Positions 22,033 to 35,600 of a stretch of DNA of 64,000 nucleotides are shown here, one piece after another (the first letter of the stretch is position 1; every line of letters starts with the position of its first letter). The notes beneath the pieces were generated by a model. The model saw only the letters and a program-made list of their open reading frames with translations. It was not told the origin of the DNA and searched no databases. The DNA comes from Morella rubra (taxonomy: Eukaryota; Streptophyta; Magnoliopsida; Fagales; Myricaceae), in contig CM025851.1 of assembly GCA_003952965.2 (NCBI GenBank), positions 22,767,629 to 22,831,628 of the forward strand, written 5' to 3'. A program made the position numbers and the translations under genes.

Positions 22033-22734
22033 TGAGCAACTTTGTTTCTCTGGGCGTCAAGACCGCGCTGATACCTGATAATGATCCTGTCAAAAGAAAA
22101 AAAAAAAAAAAGATTCGATGAAAATAGCAGAAGAAAACGAAAGCAAAAAAAAATATCAAATAAAACAACACGGACACTCTGTCCTGACTCATCTACCTCT
22201 AATTCGCGGTGTTAAAATGCACTATGTCAGTCCGCAATGCGGAGTAAAACACATACTTGAATAGACACGCACAGAAGGAGAGGAAAAGACAGAGACTTAC
22301 AGAAAGATAGTCAAGCAGAGAACGTGGAATAAAAATGTCTCGACGAAAATGGTGATAAAACAAAACCGCGGAGATTTTGGGATGGGCAAGATGGTGCCTT
22401 GGAACACCAAAAGCACCGGGCAGTCTACCAAGGCGGCTGGATGTATGTGCGTCGGCTCCTTGTTCCTTTCTGCTGTATTGCTTTCCAGTTATGGGAATAA
22501 AACGGAGTAGGGGGATTGCAAGATTGTCCAGAGCTGATATAGCCTGACAGTTTGTTTTAAAATGTTTTGGGGGGTGCTTTTGGTAATTAAAACTGTCATT
22601 GGTTTTTTGTCGGAGTGGGACCAGAAATTAGGGACTGGTATGGGCCGGATCTGATGGTCAAATTTGACGGCCACATGAGAATTTGATATTTTAATCTTTA
22701 ATATCCTTTGTATTTTGGTCCTTTAATTTTTTTC

Positions 22735-22917
22735 GGGGTTTGTTTATTAAAATTTTAAAAAATATTTTTAAAATTTTTAAAATTTTTATTTTATTAAAAT
22801 TTATTGAAATTTATTGAAATTTATTTAAAGTGAAGTGTATTAAAAATTAAAAATTTTAAAATATATTTATTTTGTTAGAAATTTTGATACCTCAAAATAT
22901 TGAAAAAATAAACGCCC
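22735..22917. mobile_element. MITE, PIF/Harbinger-like GGGG-TTTGTTT family
   Basis: Begins GGGGTTTGTTTATTAAAATTTT and ends with the partly inverted AAAATAAACGCCC. The inside is very AT-rich and contains the phrase AAAGTGAAGTGTAT, shared with the element at 25434-25615, so both belong to one family. It lies upstream of the TGT gene start. Confidence 0.6.
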
Positions 22918-23094
22918 TTTTGTATCTATCCTTTTTTTTCTTTTATCCTTTGATTTCAAATTTTAAGTTTAACACTCTTATATTTTTAATATTTAATAAA
23001 GAAGTCTTTCGTCTATTCTCTGAACAAAAGTTCAAGCCACGTTATTTTTTATATGTACACATGGCACGATAGTAAACCATGTCACCTGCCCACA

Positions 23095-24190
23095 TAGAAG
23101 AAGGATCATGCGACTGTAAACCCCCCAAAAAGTCTTGCTCCAAATCAAGAAAGACCTTAACAACCCCCTACGTCCTTACCTCCTGGAAGCCAAACATAGA
23201 TTGTTGCGACTGGTACGTCGTTCACTGCGACCTTGTCTCCCACTCTCTTCGTTGATTCAATCTCCTTCCAAATCCTTGCCGTGGTGGGTGACCTCTCTCA
23301 TCTAGAAACTCTAGAGTTCCATAAGCTGCCCAATCTGACATGACCCATCCAGCCCGCCATTGCCAAGCTCAGAAACCTTGCAACGTGTTTAGTCTCAAAA
23401 TTTTAGTAAAAATTTATTAAAAATTTGTATTGCTGTTAAAAAAAAAATAAAATTAGAATCGGTGAATGAGTGATAAAAGTAAATATAAAATTTTGAAGTG
23501 TGTATTGAAATTTGTGTTAGTGTTAAAATTTTACTAAAATTTTGAAAAGCCAAACGCTTTTTAGGTTTCTAAGGCTTAGCTAGACCAACATTTTCGGCCC
23601 AGACCCTGACTTCCTCAACGAGCTCAAGAAGCTCACTTTCCTCGACCTCCCCTTCAACCTCTCCGGCTCTATCCCGTTGTCACTTGCACTACTTCTGAAC
23701 CTCAGTGCGCTTCACTTGGACCGCAACAAGCTCATTGGATCAATCCCATACTCTTTTGGTACATTTAGCAATGTACCGGACCTGTACCTCTCTCACAACC
23801 AGCTATCGGGTACAATCCCACCCTTTTTGGCCAACATGGACTTCAAAGTGATAAACCTGTAGCATAACAAGGTCATAGGCGACACATCAGTGGTTTTTGA
23901 CACAAACAAGACCATGAAGATCGTGGACTTGTCGAGGAACTTGTTCCACTTTGATTTATCCAAGGCAGTGTTCCCCAAGAGCCTGACGTTGTTGGATCTT
24001 AACCACAACAAAATCATTGGGAATATTTTCGACGGAGATGATCGCCCTCAATCTATCGTTCCTGAATGTGAGTTACAATAGGCTGTGTGGTCCAATTCCT
24101 ATTGGTGACAAGTTATAGAGCTCTTCGACTATTCATCATACTTTCACAACTGGTGTTTGTGTGGCGTGCCACTAAGAAGCTACAAGTGAC
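23095..24190 (+). pseudogene. Polygalacturonase-inhibiting protein (PGIP-like LRR) pseudogene
   Basis: Decayed copy of a gene for a secreted leucine-rich-repeat protein that blocks fungal pectin-degrading enzymes. Recognisable parts in order: NPYVLTSWKP and DCCDW from the N-terminal cap (about 23145-23220), LETLEFHKLPNLT (about 23290-23340), PAIAKL, then after an inserted MITE LTFLDLPFN, LHLDRNKLIGSIPYSFGTF, VPDLYLSHNQLSGTIPP, KTMKIVDLSRNLFHFDLSKA and LTLLDLNHNKIIG. NVSYNRLCGPIPIGDKL follows from about 24062. No signal peptide is visible, there are in-frame stops (for example at 23860 after KVINL) and several frame changes, and the final Cys cap is corrupted. PGIP genes are usually intronless, which fits. 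It is a dead single copy; no intact relative is in the window. Confidence 0.88.
23393..23560. mobile_element. MITE inserted in the PGIP pseudogene
   Basis: This AT-rich insert interrupts the LRR coding text between AAACCTTGCAACG and TCTAAGGCTTAGC. Its ends form an inverted repeat: TCAAAATTTTAGT on the left and ACTAAAATTTTGA on the right, extended by CGTTTGGC-like words. It resembles the neighbouring elements at 22735 and 25434. Confidence 0.7.
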
Positions 24191-24199
24191 AAAGGTCGC

Positions 24200-26040
24200 T
24201 GGAGAAGAGTTTTGCACCTCTGGGTCAGTTGGATTTTCCCAAAAATAGAAGTATAGATTCTAGTGGAAGATGACCTTGAATAAGTACCATCACAATGTCC
24301 TCCGTGAGTTGGTTTTTGTTTTTGTTTTTATATTCTTTTCCCCTAAGCAAATGGTGATACAATCGCATGATCCTGCTTTTATGTGGGCAGGTGATGTGGT
24401 TTACAGTCGTGCCACGTGAACATATAAATAACGTGGCTTGAGCTTCCGTTAAAAGGATGGATGAAAGGCTAACGGAAGGATTTCTTCATAAAAGGTTGAA
24501 AATATAAAGGTATTAAATTTAAGTTTGAAATTGAAGGACCAAAATATAAAATTGGATATTAAGCTAGGGATTAAAATGTCAAATTTTCAAAGATTATTTA
24601 GTGATATTTGGATGTCAACATTCTGACTATACCTAATAAAATAATTATAAAATAATTTTTTCCTATAAATAATCTCTTTTTTATATAATAACTTTAAAAA
24701 ATTCACTTAATCTATATTTCTTCACTTTTTTTTATTGACTCTAATAAATACTAATAAACATTGAAATTTGAATGTGTTGTGAAAAAGTAAAAATGAATTA
24801 GAGAAGGTCAGCGTGAAAATGATGACAAATATTAATCAATATTATCAGTCTAACCTGTAGAATATCGCCGCTTTGTTTTTTATTCAAAAAAATCTTTTTT
24901 AAAAAATATAGTGGGCTGGTCGAAACAATTAGGTTAAATCGGTAATCCAGTATTTGAACTTTTTCCAATGATAGTGTCTAAAGAAAATTTTTTTTCTTAT
25001 AAGGTAAGAATTAGTTTTCATTCTGGCGCTCTCCTCTTAACTTTTGGATGAAAAATGCTAGCGTGGATGGATGTCATATCACATTCAACAAGCTCATTAA
25101 CTCAACGTGACATCATTTAAGTTTATTTTGTATTTAAAAATAAAAATAAATATTAAAAATATAAATTGAATAGAAAAACTTAATTGATTTATAGATAATA
25201 ATTGATTTAACAGGTCTGTTAATAATAGATATCAATTTTACGTTCATTTTAACTATCTAAAATTTTATTATAATTATAAAAATTCTTTTGTCATCAAATT
25301 ATTATTATTTATTATAATATTTTTTTATTTTCACTTTTTTACTAAGTAACTTATTTTAACTCTTTCATCAATTTTTATAAATTATTTTAATTTTTTTACT
25401 AACATTATATCCCAAAATATTAAGGGGTGTTTGTTTACTGAAATTTTAGAGAATATTCCTAAAATTTTAAGAATCTTTTGAATGTTAAAGTTTATTGGAA
25501 TTTATGAAAAGTGTGAAGTGTATGTATAAAAGTGTGAAATTTATTAGATTTTATAAAATATATTTAATGTGGTGAAAATTTTAAACCTCCAAAAATTAGA
25601 CAAACAAACGTCCCCTAACTAACCTCAAATTTTGGCATTCAAAAACCGAACGTACGTATTGATTTTTACTCTTAAAAGTGTACTGTGATGTTAAAAAAAA
25701 AAAAAAAACAACGTCCTGAAGTTATATTACGGACTCGACACGACGGAAAATAGAACGTTAGGGAAGTGTGCACAATGATGGACCGTAAAGGCCTGGCATT
25801 GCAACGTACGGGCTGAAAGTTTTACCCGGGCCTTTCATATTTGGAATCAAATACGGGTTGAACTTTCAGGGTCCGGCAATCTAATGGGTCTGATGCCCAC
25901 AATTATGACAACTACTCATGCTTCGTCGTGATAGAAGCATTGCACTGAGATTCAGCGGTTCAACTAATCAGATCTCGTATGCAAGTCCATAGCCAAAAGA
26001 CGAAAAGAGGAAGACGACGAAGTCTTGCCCAACTGGACCC
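24200..26040. other. AT-rich spacer between PGIP pseudogene and FAM91
   Basis: No gene seen. It holds a MITE (25434-25615) and, around 24600-24790, a fragment resembling the MITE at 29573 (shared AATAAAATAATTATAAAATAA wording). The last 150 bases before 26040 are likely FAM91 promoter and leader. Confidence 0.5.
25434..25615. mobile_element. MITE with TAA target duplication (PIF/Harbinger-like)
   Basis: The ends are GGGGTGTTTGTTT and AAACAAACGTCCCC, an inverted repeat with one base offset. The trinucleotide TAA flanks both sides (25431-25433 and 25616-25618), the target typical of PIF/Harbinger elements. It has no coding capacity and is about 182 bp long. Confidence 0.75.
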
Positions 26041-26071
26041 TAGTTTAATCCATCGTTGCCGTCACGATCAG

Positions 26072-26518
26072 GTAACTCCACTTCTCCACTTCTCCACTTC
26101 TTCTGCTATAAATACACTCACAAAAGCACAAGTCATCACTCGAATTGCTACATAGGATTCTTTGATCTCCTCCTTAGTAATGTAATTCTTGATTGCTGTC
26201 CATAATTTCGATTTTTTTTTGCTTCTTTTTGTCGTTGTTTGATGTGTAACTATCAAGCGTTTGATAAACTGATTTTTGCTGTCTAAGTTCAGTTCCTTGA
26301 GGCGTACTAAGCAAGATATACTTCGTTTTCGTTGCCAAGGTCTTGTGCTATAGGACATCAGTGTCAATTCGTATTGCTCATTAGAAGGCTCTTAAAATAG
26401 TCATTGACTCTTAATTTTGCGGAATTTAGCTAACGATTCGATTTTAGCTGGTGCAGTTGTTCTAGTTGTTCCGAATTTGGTGGTTGTTTACGGTTAGTGG
26501 GGTTTTTTTTGTTTGCAG
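26072..26518 (+). other. Probable 5'-UTR intron of FAM91
   Basis: A donor (CAG/GTAACT at 26072) and an acceptor (TTTGCAG ending 26518) enclose a T-rich stretch just upstream of the FAM91 start codon at 26544. This is the usual layout of a plant leader intron. No transcript data are available here. Confidence 0.5.
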
Positions 26519-26543
26519 GTTTTAGATTAAGCGCTTTTGTAAA

Positions 26544-29500
26544 ATGCAGCACGTTCCGACTACGATAGAAGAGCAGTTGCTACTGAAAGCAATCAAGGAA
26601 GAATGCCCGTGGGAGAGTCTTCCAAAAAGACTGCAAGCGACCCTGTCTACTAAGGAAGAATGGCATAGAAGGTGAGAGAACTTTTTTTTTTGATGTCTGA
26701 GTTTTGTCAATAATAATTACCGTAGGCCTCGTGCTACATTTTTTCTGTATTATTTAGCTTTCCCAAGTGGGGAAAAACAGTTGGTTTTAGTTCTTTATGG
26801 GTAAAAACACTTGAAATTGGCTAACAGAACCTATGCCAATGGTCTTTGAACCTTCTTTTCTTGTTTGAGGTAAAACTAAAGTTCACAAGGGGCAGAGACA
26901 TCTTATAGATGCTCTGGCAGGTTGCTGAAGTTTGTCATCCTGAAATGAAAATGTGCATGCTGAATTATGATTAGTCGTGGCGATGATGTTTTCTTTCCAA
27001 ACTGATCATCCATAGAGGAAATCAATCTTCATCATCTGTCTGTGAAGCCGTCTTGAGTGGAATCAGTCAGTTGATTGGTACAGCATTTTATGCAGGAGAC
27101 TCATATATTCTACTTGGAAGGAATGGTTCCTTGTACCCCTTCTGAACCATTATAAATCAATGCCCGGTTGGGTAAGAATGACAGTCAATGGTCGAACTAC
27201 ATTCCTAGAGATTCTGAATCTATTTGTGGGTGGGAACACCAGTACACGGGCCATAAAGTCTGCTAAAGTAACTTTATTTATCTGGTGTTTTTCCCTCAGT
27301 TTAATAACTTATGCATGCAGATCATGGAGTGTTCTGCTTTCAGGAGCTGTGCTATGGTAGTTTAGATATTTCTTACACTGAATCTCTTTTTGACCTTCTG
27401 GATGATTTTGTTTTTCTTTTTTCCTCTTTTTGGGGGTTATAAGTCTGAAATGAGTTCTTTCTTTTGGTTTTGATATTTCCTTTTCCCTCCCATGGATGCA
27501 GGACAATTGAACATTGCATAAAGAAAAGACTCCAATGGAACACTTGTTTTGCTCGCAAAATATGCAAAGAAAGTGAATATTATGAAGATATGATGCAATA
27601 CCTGCGAAGGAGTCTAGCGGTGAGGGTGATATGAAGCTTTTTTCAAATTTCTTTTGTTAGATTTGTGTGTTTCATTGCTCAAAAATTTTGTTTCTGTTGC
27701 AAGCTTATGTTATTTTGTTATGATGAAGAAGGAAAAATCATTTGGGAAGCCAGGAAACACCAATATTCCAAAAAATCTGAAGTACGTGTGCTTGACATAT
27801 ACCCCACATCAATGCTCTAACATAGCAAGAGACGTGTCTAATAAATGTATAATAATTAAGAGACTGAATAATTAGTGTCAGATACTTTGGGTCATGGCAA
27901 TATACTTTTGCGATATGACCAACTCAGATATGGCGAGTAAATGGTTAGGGTCAAATAATATCTTTTTAATAAGAAGGTTTCTAAATGCTGCTTTGAAATG
28001 CTTAGGTTCAAGTGTTAGCTAGACGATATTAATGCTTTATTTTAAACATTTGAAGACATAGTATCAAATTTGTTAAGTCTTATTCCAGAGATATTTATGA
28101 GCAGTCTAACTTGAGGGTAGACTATGATGACAATTATTCTATACTTCAACTATGTGCTTATTTCCTATATATTCTTGCTTGAATACTATTACTTCCCTAT
28201 CCTTTTGGTGTTTTGGTGCTTGTGAATTACCTTCTCAATATTAGTTTAATACACATAGAAATAGTATGGATCAACTTACGGACATGTCCCAACTTTATTG
28301 TACCTTTATTTTTGAAGAGCTCCCTTCTCATTGGTTATGTATCACAGAATCTGTGTCTTATGTTGTTATCGATGCTTCTAAGGTTGGAAGTGTTGTTCCA
28401 AACACTGATAAGCATTGAAGTTCTAGAATACAACTTTGTTGATCTAAACTGGTATAATATGAATAGAACTATGTCTAAGAAGTTGTATATGTTTTATTGG
28501 TGGTGTGAATTTACCACTTATTCCAAAAGCTTAAGCTGATAGGAAGAGATAGATTTTATCATTTGAATTATATTCTCTAACACTCCCCTTCACATATGGG
28601 CCGGACTCTCCTTTTATTGGGAGGCTCAATACGTCCAATATTTAATTGAAATTGGCGTGAGGTGCAGAGTTAAGTCTCAAACTCAGGACCTTGGCTTTGA
28701 TACTATGTGAATCTACCACTTATCCCAAAAGTTAAAGCTGATAGGAAGGAATAGATTTTATTATTTGAATTATATTCTCTAACAGGTGGCAACATTGAAC
28801 TTGATTGAATCATGACGCAGAAGTTGTACTTGTTTTAGTGTTGGGGGATCAAACTTGTTGAATAGCTGCCACACATTTCTGCTTTACTGCATGATTATAC
28901 ATTTGAGCAAATATATTATATGGTGCAAACAGTTCAGTTTCTTGGCTTACAGATGGTGCTAGTCTTCTTCATGTGTTGATTTCATTACTTGCAGCTATTT
29001 CCCTATCACCTTGCGGAGTATGTTTGCCGTGTAATGAGGATATCACCTTTCAGATATTATTGTGATATGATATTCGAGGTTATGAAAAATGGTAAATAGA
29101 TTATCCCACTTTTGACAAATCTGATACAACTTTGCTGAACTCTGCTTCTGTCATGTTATTTGTACTGTTTCTTTCTTACAATTAAGGAGTTGTGTCACAT
29201 AATGTCACATGCATCAGTTTTTCAGCCTCCCTTCCAATATCACTGGCAACTTCTTGTAATCGATGAACCTATTTTTAGGGGTAAATGTCTTCAAGCTATG
29301 TTCAGTGGAATTGATCTTCTCAAGGAGTTGCTCATCTATGTTTCATCTTAACTTTTTTTCGGGGTTTTTCATATTTGCATTCATCATATGCTGTCTCAAG
29401 TTAGAATTATTGGAATATGGGGAATGAAGAGAGGAAAATTTTCATGCTTGACATTGTTTTAATCAGTAGTTAGAGCACCTTTTTAGGACAATGACAACAA

Positions 29501-32500
29501 GTGTATGTATATCTCTATGTACTTGATACTCATATCAAATGGGCATCACTCTTATATACATAGGATTGACTGTGTGCCAAAATTTTGGCAACTCTAAAAT
29601 TTTGGCCTAATAAAATGATTACAAAATAATCTCTCCCTCTCCCATCAAATCATTCATTTCCACTTTAATAAATATAAAAATTTATTCAAATCATCTCTCT
29701 CTTCCCTTTTTCACCGAATCCCATAAACCATTTTTACTTTTTAACCAATTCTCATACCCCAAACTTTTGGCACATAAACACCACCAATGTTTGATTGAGT
29801 CCAACTGTTTTGGTTCTCTTTCTAGTCAACCCTGACTGCACCTATCCCACTAATTTTCTCTTTTCAGGATTGGAACCATTCTTTCCTTTGTAAATCTTAC
29901 TTGCCTTCGTCTCTTCAATGTTTTCTTCTCTATTCTAGGCCGAATTAGTGTGTGTATTCTCCTTTATGTTTGCTCACACCTGATGTGTCACCTCTTGCTT
30001 CACAGTTGATCTGTCATTCTCAAGTATTTCATTTCATTTGCAGAACAACCTTATGACAGCATCCCAAATTTCAGTGCTGCTGATGCTTTGCGGCTTACGG
30101 GCATAGGGAGAAATGAATTCATTGATATCATGAACAAGTGCAGATCCAAGGTGATGTATACGTTTGTTTTATATTTACAGATATGAATATCTACTCCTAA
30201 CATGAGTTTGTATCACAAGGCTCACTGAGATACACTTATGTTAGAAATCTCATATAGATGTCCTTTTGACTCCACTCACAGTAAAGGGTTTTTAGGAGAA
30301 ATTGCAGGAATGTAAACAAATTTAAATATTGGAAACAAGAAGCAATTTCCTTCTTGTAGCTATTGTGCTCATTAATGCTTTTAAGGGGACCAGCAACAAT
30401 AGCCATAACCCTTGCGTTCTTAAGCTTTGACTATTCATTTCACATTTGCTTCATCTGTACCAGGAATCTCTTTTCATCTCCTTCCAATGTCCTTCAGAAT
30501 GCATCCATCTATATAATGATTGGACTATTACAGTGCTTATGAGACTCATTAGATTTGCTTTTGATATTTGTTCAGCTTCATGCATATGTTTTAGCTTTGA
30601 TGGGCTTCTTATTGCATATCAATTGTTTCAGTGTCATATTTTTCTGTATAAACTTATGCTGATATCATAATTCCTTTGGCTTTCAGATGAAATGTACATT
30701 ATTTCCTGTCTAATTATGTACTTTTTTTTGGAGCTGTCCAGAAAATTATGTGGAAACTTAACAAGTCAATTGCCAAAGAAATGTTACCTACACAACCTGT
30801 TGATTTTGCAATTGAACCATGGTGGGGAGTTTGTCTTGTGAACTTCACTCTAGAAGAATTTAAGGTGCGGTTCTTAATAATCATTTTTTCTCATTGGTTT
30901 AAATTCCAAGGAGTTTCTGTGAGTATAAAATCCTCAGTTTTCATAAGGAGTTGAGTTACGCAAATCTCCATTTATGTGCTTGTTGGTCAAGCTCTTGGTG
31001 ATATGGAATTACTAACATTCACTGCTTTTTATAGAAACTCTCAGAAGAAGAAACGGCCACAATTGATAAAGTCTGTAAGGAGGAAGGAAATTCATTTATG
31101 GCCTTTGATCCTGATATTGTCAAGGGCCTCTACAGAAGGGGTTTGATCTACTTTGATGTCCCTGTTTATCCTGACGACCGCTTTAAAGGTAAATTGCCAT
31201 TTTTATTGTGTATATTTGTCTACCCATTTGTTAAAGGAATTGGTTATGTTAGTGGCCTTTACGTGAGTTCCATATGATAAGCAAATTTCCTGCAACAGAC
31301 TCCTAGGCAGAAATCATTCAGTAATTGTGTTCTCTCTCTTCTTTTTCGTCTTCTTTCACTCTCTCTCTCTCTCTAGACTAACTTTGATTTTGAGGTTTCT
31401 TCTGTTTAACTTTGATCTGCAGCTTAGCTTTATTTTGGCATGAAATTCTTTCATCCTTGTGTCTTATATTATGGAAAATTTCACTTTACTCCCTCAAACT
31501 ACCACCTCATTGGCACTTCAGCCTGCAAATTACCATTCTTGGTAATGGACTCCCCTAAATTATTGAGTTTAACCTAGTTACCCCTATGTTAAAATCCACC
31601 CAGTCACCCACTGTCGTTTTAATTCCATTCCAATGGTTAAATTTTAATTTTGAGGCTAACTTGTGAAAAAGTGGTAGTTTCAGGGGTTATTTGCCAAGGA
31701 CGGTTGTTTGTTTTTTGCCCCCCCTTGCAGATGAGTTGGTAGTTTTGGGTTGTAAAGTGTAAGTTTCCTCTTATAGCATAATAAAATCACGAATGTTTTG
31801 CGTTATTGGAGGAGGAAGTTTGAGGATCCAATTGCGTTGGCCATTTGGAAGATGATTCCAGCTTGCATTTGCTGAAGTTTGTGGAGGGAAAGGAATGGGA
31901 GATTTTTTGAAGACAGGGCTGTGTCTTTGGCTAGTTTGGGGGGTTTTTTGTTGCATTCTCTGTTTCTGTGGGCTAATTCGGTTTTAGGCTGTCCTTTTGT
32001 GGATTTTCCAGATTTTCTCAGTTTTTTAGCTTGTATGCTTTAGTTGTTTCAGTATAGTCTCTTGTACTGTCATCTTTCTTTTCTTTAATAAGATTGCCTT
32101 ACTTATATAAAAAAAAAAAAATCAAGAATGGTTTGTCATCCATGCACATATCTGTCCTTTCCCCAGCAAAGAAGATTAAAGAGAAAAATGGAAAAAAAGA
32201 AAACTTCAAAGCACTTTTGTGCACAAATAAGAATTGTGTGAAAATTCTGTTTCAATTGAGGTAACCATGGTTTTGGATACGAATCTTGGGGGAAACTGTG
32301 TATTTTGATTCTATCTTCATTGAATGTTACGCATGGAACCACCATAGGGGATGCATTTGCTTTGCTCTATGGTGAATTGTTTTCTTCTGCTTTCTTCTTC
32401 TTTTTCTACTCATAGTACTGCTCTAACTACTGCTGCTGCAGTTATTTCTACATCCTGGGTAATATCTTTAGACAAAAGAACTTTTCTGTGCCCTTTTACT

Positions 32501-32609
32501 TTGGCTGTAAACTGCACCATTTGGCTAGTGGGTAAAAATTTGTCCTAAATGGAGTGGTATGCTATAAGATATAGTTTTGTAAGGTTTCACCCTCTTCATT
32601 TAGACTCAT

Positions 32610-32641
<32 letters not shown>

Positions 32642-35600
32642 TTGATCTGAGTCCACAGTTTTAATGTTTATGACTGTTCAGTTTCCAGGCTTGAAGGGTT
32701 TGTTTCCAACAGGGAGCAGTCCTATGAAGATCCTATTGAGGAGTAAGGCCATTATTCTAATATGTAGAGTCTTCATTATCATTTGAATGTTTTCTGGCAT
32801 CACTTTAATTAAAAATCCTTTAACTTGTAAGTTATGGTTCAGGTTACTCTATGCAGTTTTTGTTGTTTCAAGTGAGAATGCAACTGTTGCTGAATTGGCA
32901 GCAACACTACAGGCTGACCTTTTGCAGCTGCAGGCTGCTGCATCTTTTGCATGTCGATTGGGATGGGCAGTAAAAGTAATTGATCCAGGATCTATTCTTC
33001 AAGCTTTAAGCGGACCTGGCTCTCCTAGAACTACTCTTAGTGATGAAGATGCTTCTCATGCTAGTCTAAGCTCCGCAAACATGTTTAGTGATGGTGATAC
33101 TGCTCAACAAGGAGATTTTTCAGTGACAGAAAACGATAGGACCATTTCTGCTCATGCTCGTGTTGCTTTTGTTGTTGACGCGAACATAACATCCTATCTC
33201 ATGATGGGATCTGTTTCACCAGGTTTGTTTACTCTGCATCCGTTCTCTGCTTGTTTATTCGGGTCAATGATAAGTTCATTAATCTTACAATAGTGAATCT
33301 GTTGCTTTTATCCTGAATATATATATTTATATATATTTTTTTTTGATAAGTTAAACTTACACCTAGCACAAACAAACTAAAAAGCTAAGAAAATCCGGAT
33401 AGCCTGAAAAGGGAGAACCCAACACCGCATTGGCCCAAAGAAAAAGAGACTGCAACAAAAGACCCCTTAAACTATCCATAGACTGCTCCGAATCTTCCAC
33501 AAGCTCCACCAAATACAAGAGGGAATCACTCTCCACACTGCCAAAGCAATGGGGTCGTCGAACTTCTTTTTCCAACACCTCAGCACATTAATTGTCCTGA
33601 ATATTATCTGATACATACGTGAAAAAGAGAAAAGAAGGTTCACTCCCAATTGTCAGAGAGTGAACCTCCAGTAAGAAATGACCTTGGAGGGACTAGAAAT
33701 AGAATGTGTATTCTACCAGTTTCTCTAGGTCTGGAAGACGACATTGAAGCAGGTGCTCTAAAGTAGCAAACTGAAAGCTTCCAATGTGGCTTCCATTTGT
33801 GATACTTTCTTCCAAAGTGCAACTTCAATGTCTTTCAATAAGTGGAGCTACTTCATAACATTCCCAGAATTTAGTCATCTCTCCACGTGAGGCAAGGGAA
33901 AACTCTCATGTCAAGAGAGTGGGAATAGTCCTCTTCATACCCTTTGTCCCCTTTTAGTGTTAGACTATAGTTGAGTGAATACAGAAGTGACCCTCTCCCG
34001 ATCTCAAGCTTGATCCTACTGAATGCGGGGGAGAATTTTCCAGGAACTCAATTGCTAAGTGACAGGGCAACAACAAGATCCTGCATCGTTTACGCTCCCT
34101 GTCAACATACTTGGGGCATGTTTGCAAAGGTAGATTTTGTAGAAATTTTTGAGGTTTTAAGAATTTTTAGATGCAAACATGAATTTTTGTCTCAAAATTT
34201 TATCTTTTTCTGTTTTCACACCAAATAAAGGGCCAACAACAATTTTCTTTCTCTTTTTATTTTAATTTCGATTTTTTTAAAAAAAAAAACTTCAAAATCA
34301 TCTCTTTCGATCAAACTAAATATAAAGAATTTACTCAAATCAGCTCCCATAAAACTCCAAAGTTTTCCAACATCTCTCAAACGTACTTCAAAATTTTCAC
34401 TACTTTTTTGTAAAACTCTAATCTACCTTAATTTTCATAACATCACCAAAATTTTCTAAAAATTCCTAAATCCAAACATGCCTTTATATTCTAAAGTCAT
34501 TTAAAAGCACTCAGCTTACAGTCATGATTCTGTGCAATTTCATAGCAAAGTGGCTAATTGCGATAGTTTCGGATGCGACATTACCCTTTGAATGTTGAAT
34601 TTCCTTTTCGGTCATAAAAAGCTTCCATTGATAATCCCAGGATGCACTAAGTTGTAGAGGTACCCAGAATGGATCTAAGGTAGCATAGACTGCCATAGCA
34701 AGATTAAATCATGTTGTAGTATTCCATTTCTCATGAGAAGGATGTCAGGTTGGAGTAGAACTATTGCTTCCATGCTTACTAGTTAACCCTGTGCAACTTG
34801 GTTGTGATTTGGAAAATAAGAATCTTCCTTGAGTGCCATTCTTAACATTTACCCATCTCAACTTCCCTTCTTCCCCCGCCCTGGCGGGCGAAAGCTGCGA
34901 ACTTGTAATATATGGCCACATTTACTTTGAAGAAGTGCCAATTGCAGCTGGACTACAGATGAAACTCTAGAGTGATTCCGCTATAGTCATTATTAAGTAA
35001 AATAATCCGACATATGACCATTTTAAACAGCATTTGTTGCAACCTCCATGATAATGAGGCTCTGGCCGACTGAAATTTGACAAGACTTTGATTTAATGTA
35101 ATACCTATTTTCCAGAGTAGATTTAATGTAAGACCTATTTTCCAGAGTAGAGTGAAGGAACTTAACAGTAGGCCAAGCACTTTCAATAACTCAATTCCGT
35201 GCAAATATATCATAGAAATAGAAGTGCTACTAACAAAGAGACCAAGTGAAGGTATTTTATTGACACTTTATGTATTGAATTTAAACAAATTCTATTGGAT
35301 CAATCATATGTCCTGCTTTTTAACTGCCTTTTTCAGGGTTGAAGTCCCATGCTGTAACACTATATGAAGCCGGAAAGTTGGGCCATGCTAGCATCGCTGA
35401 TCTTTGCAAGGATCTGAGTTCATTAGAGGGAACAAAATTTGAGGGAGAATTGCAGGAATTTGCAAATCATGCATTCAGCCTCCGTTGTGTCTTGGAATGT
35501 CTGCACTCCGGTGGAGTAGTTACTGATGTCAAAGCAGGAGAAGTGTGCGATAAGATGGATATGTTAGCTTCAAGCAATGACGAGTCCACTTTGATAGCCA

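Noticed and set aside
28213-28539. 108-codon frame at the left side of the TRIM element
   Set aside because: Runs across intron DNA into a terminal repeat, with no domain and no splice context.
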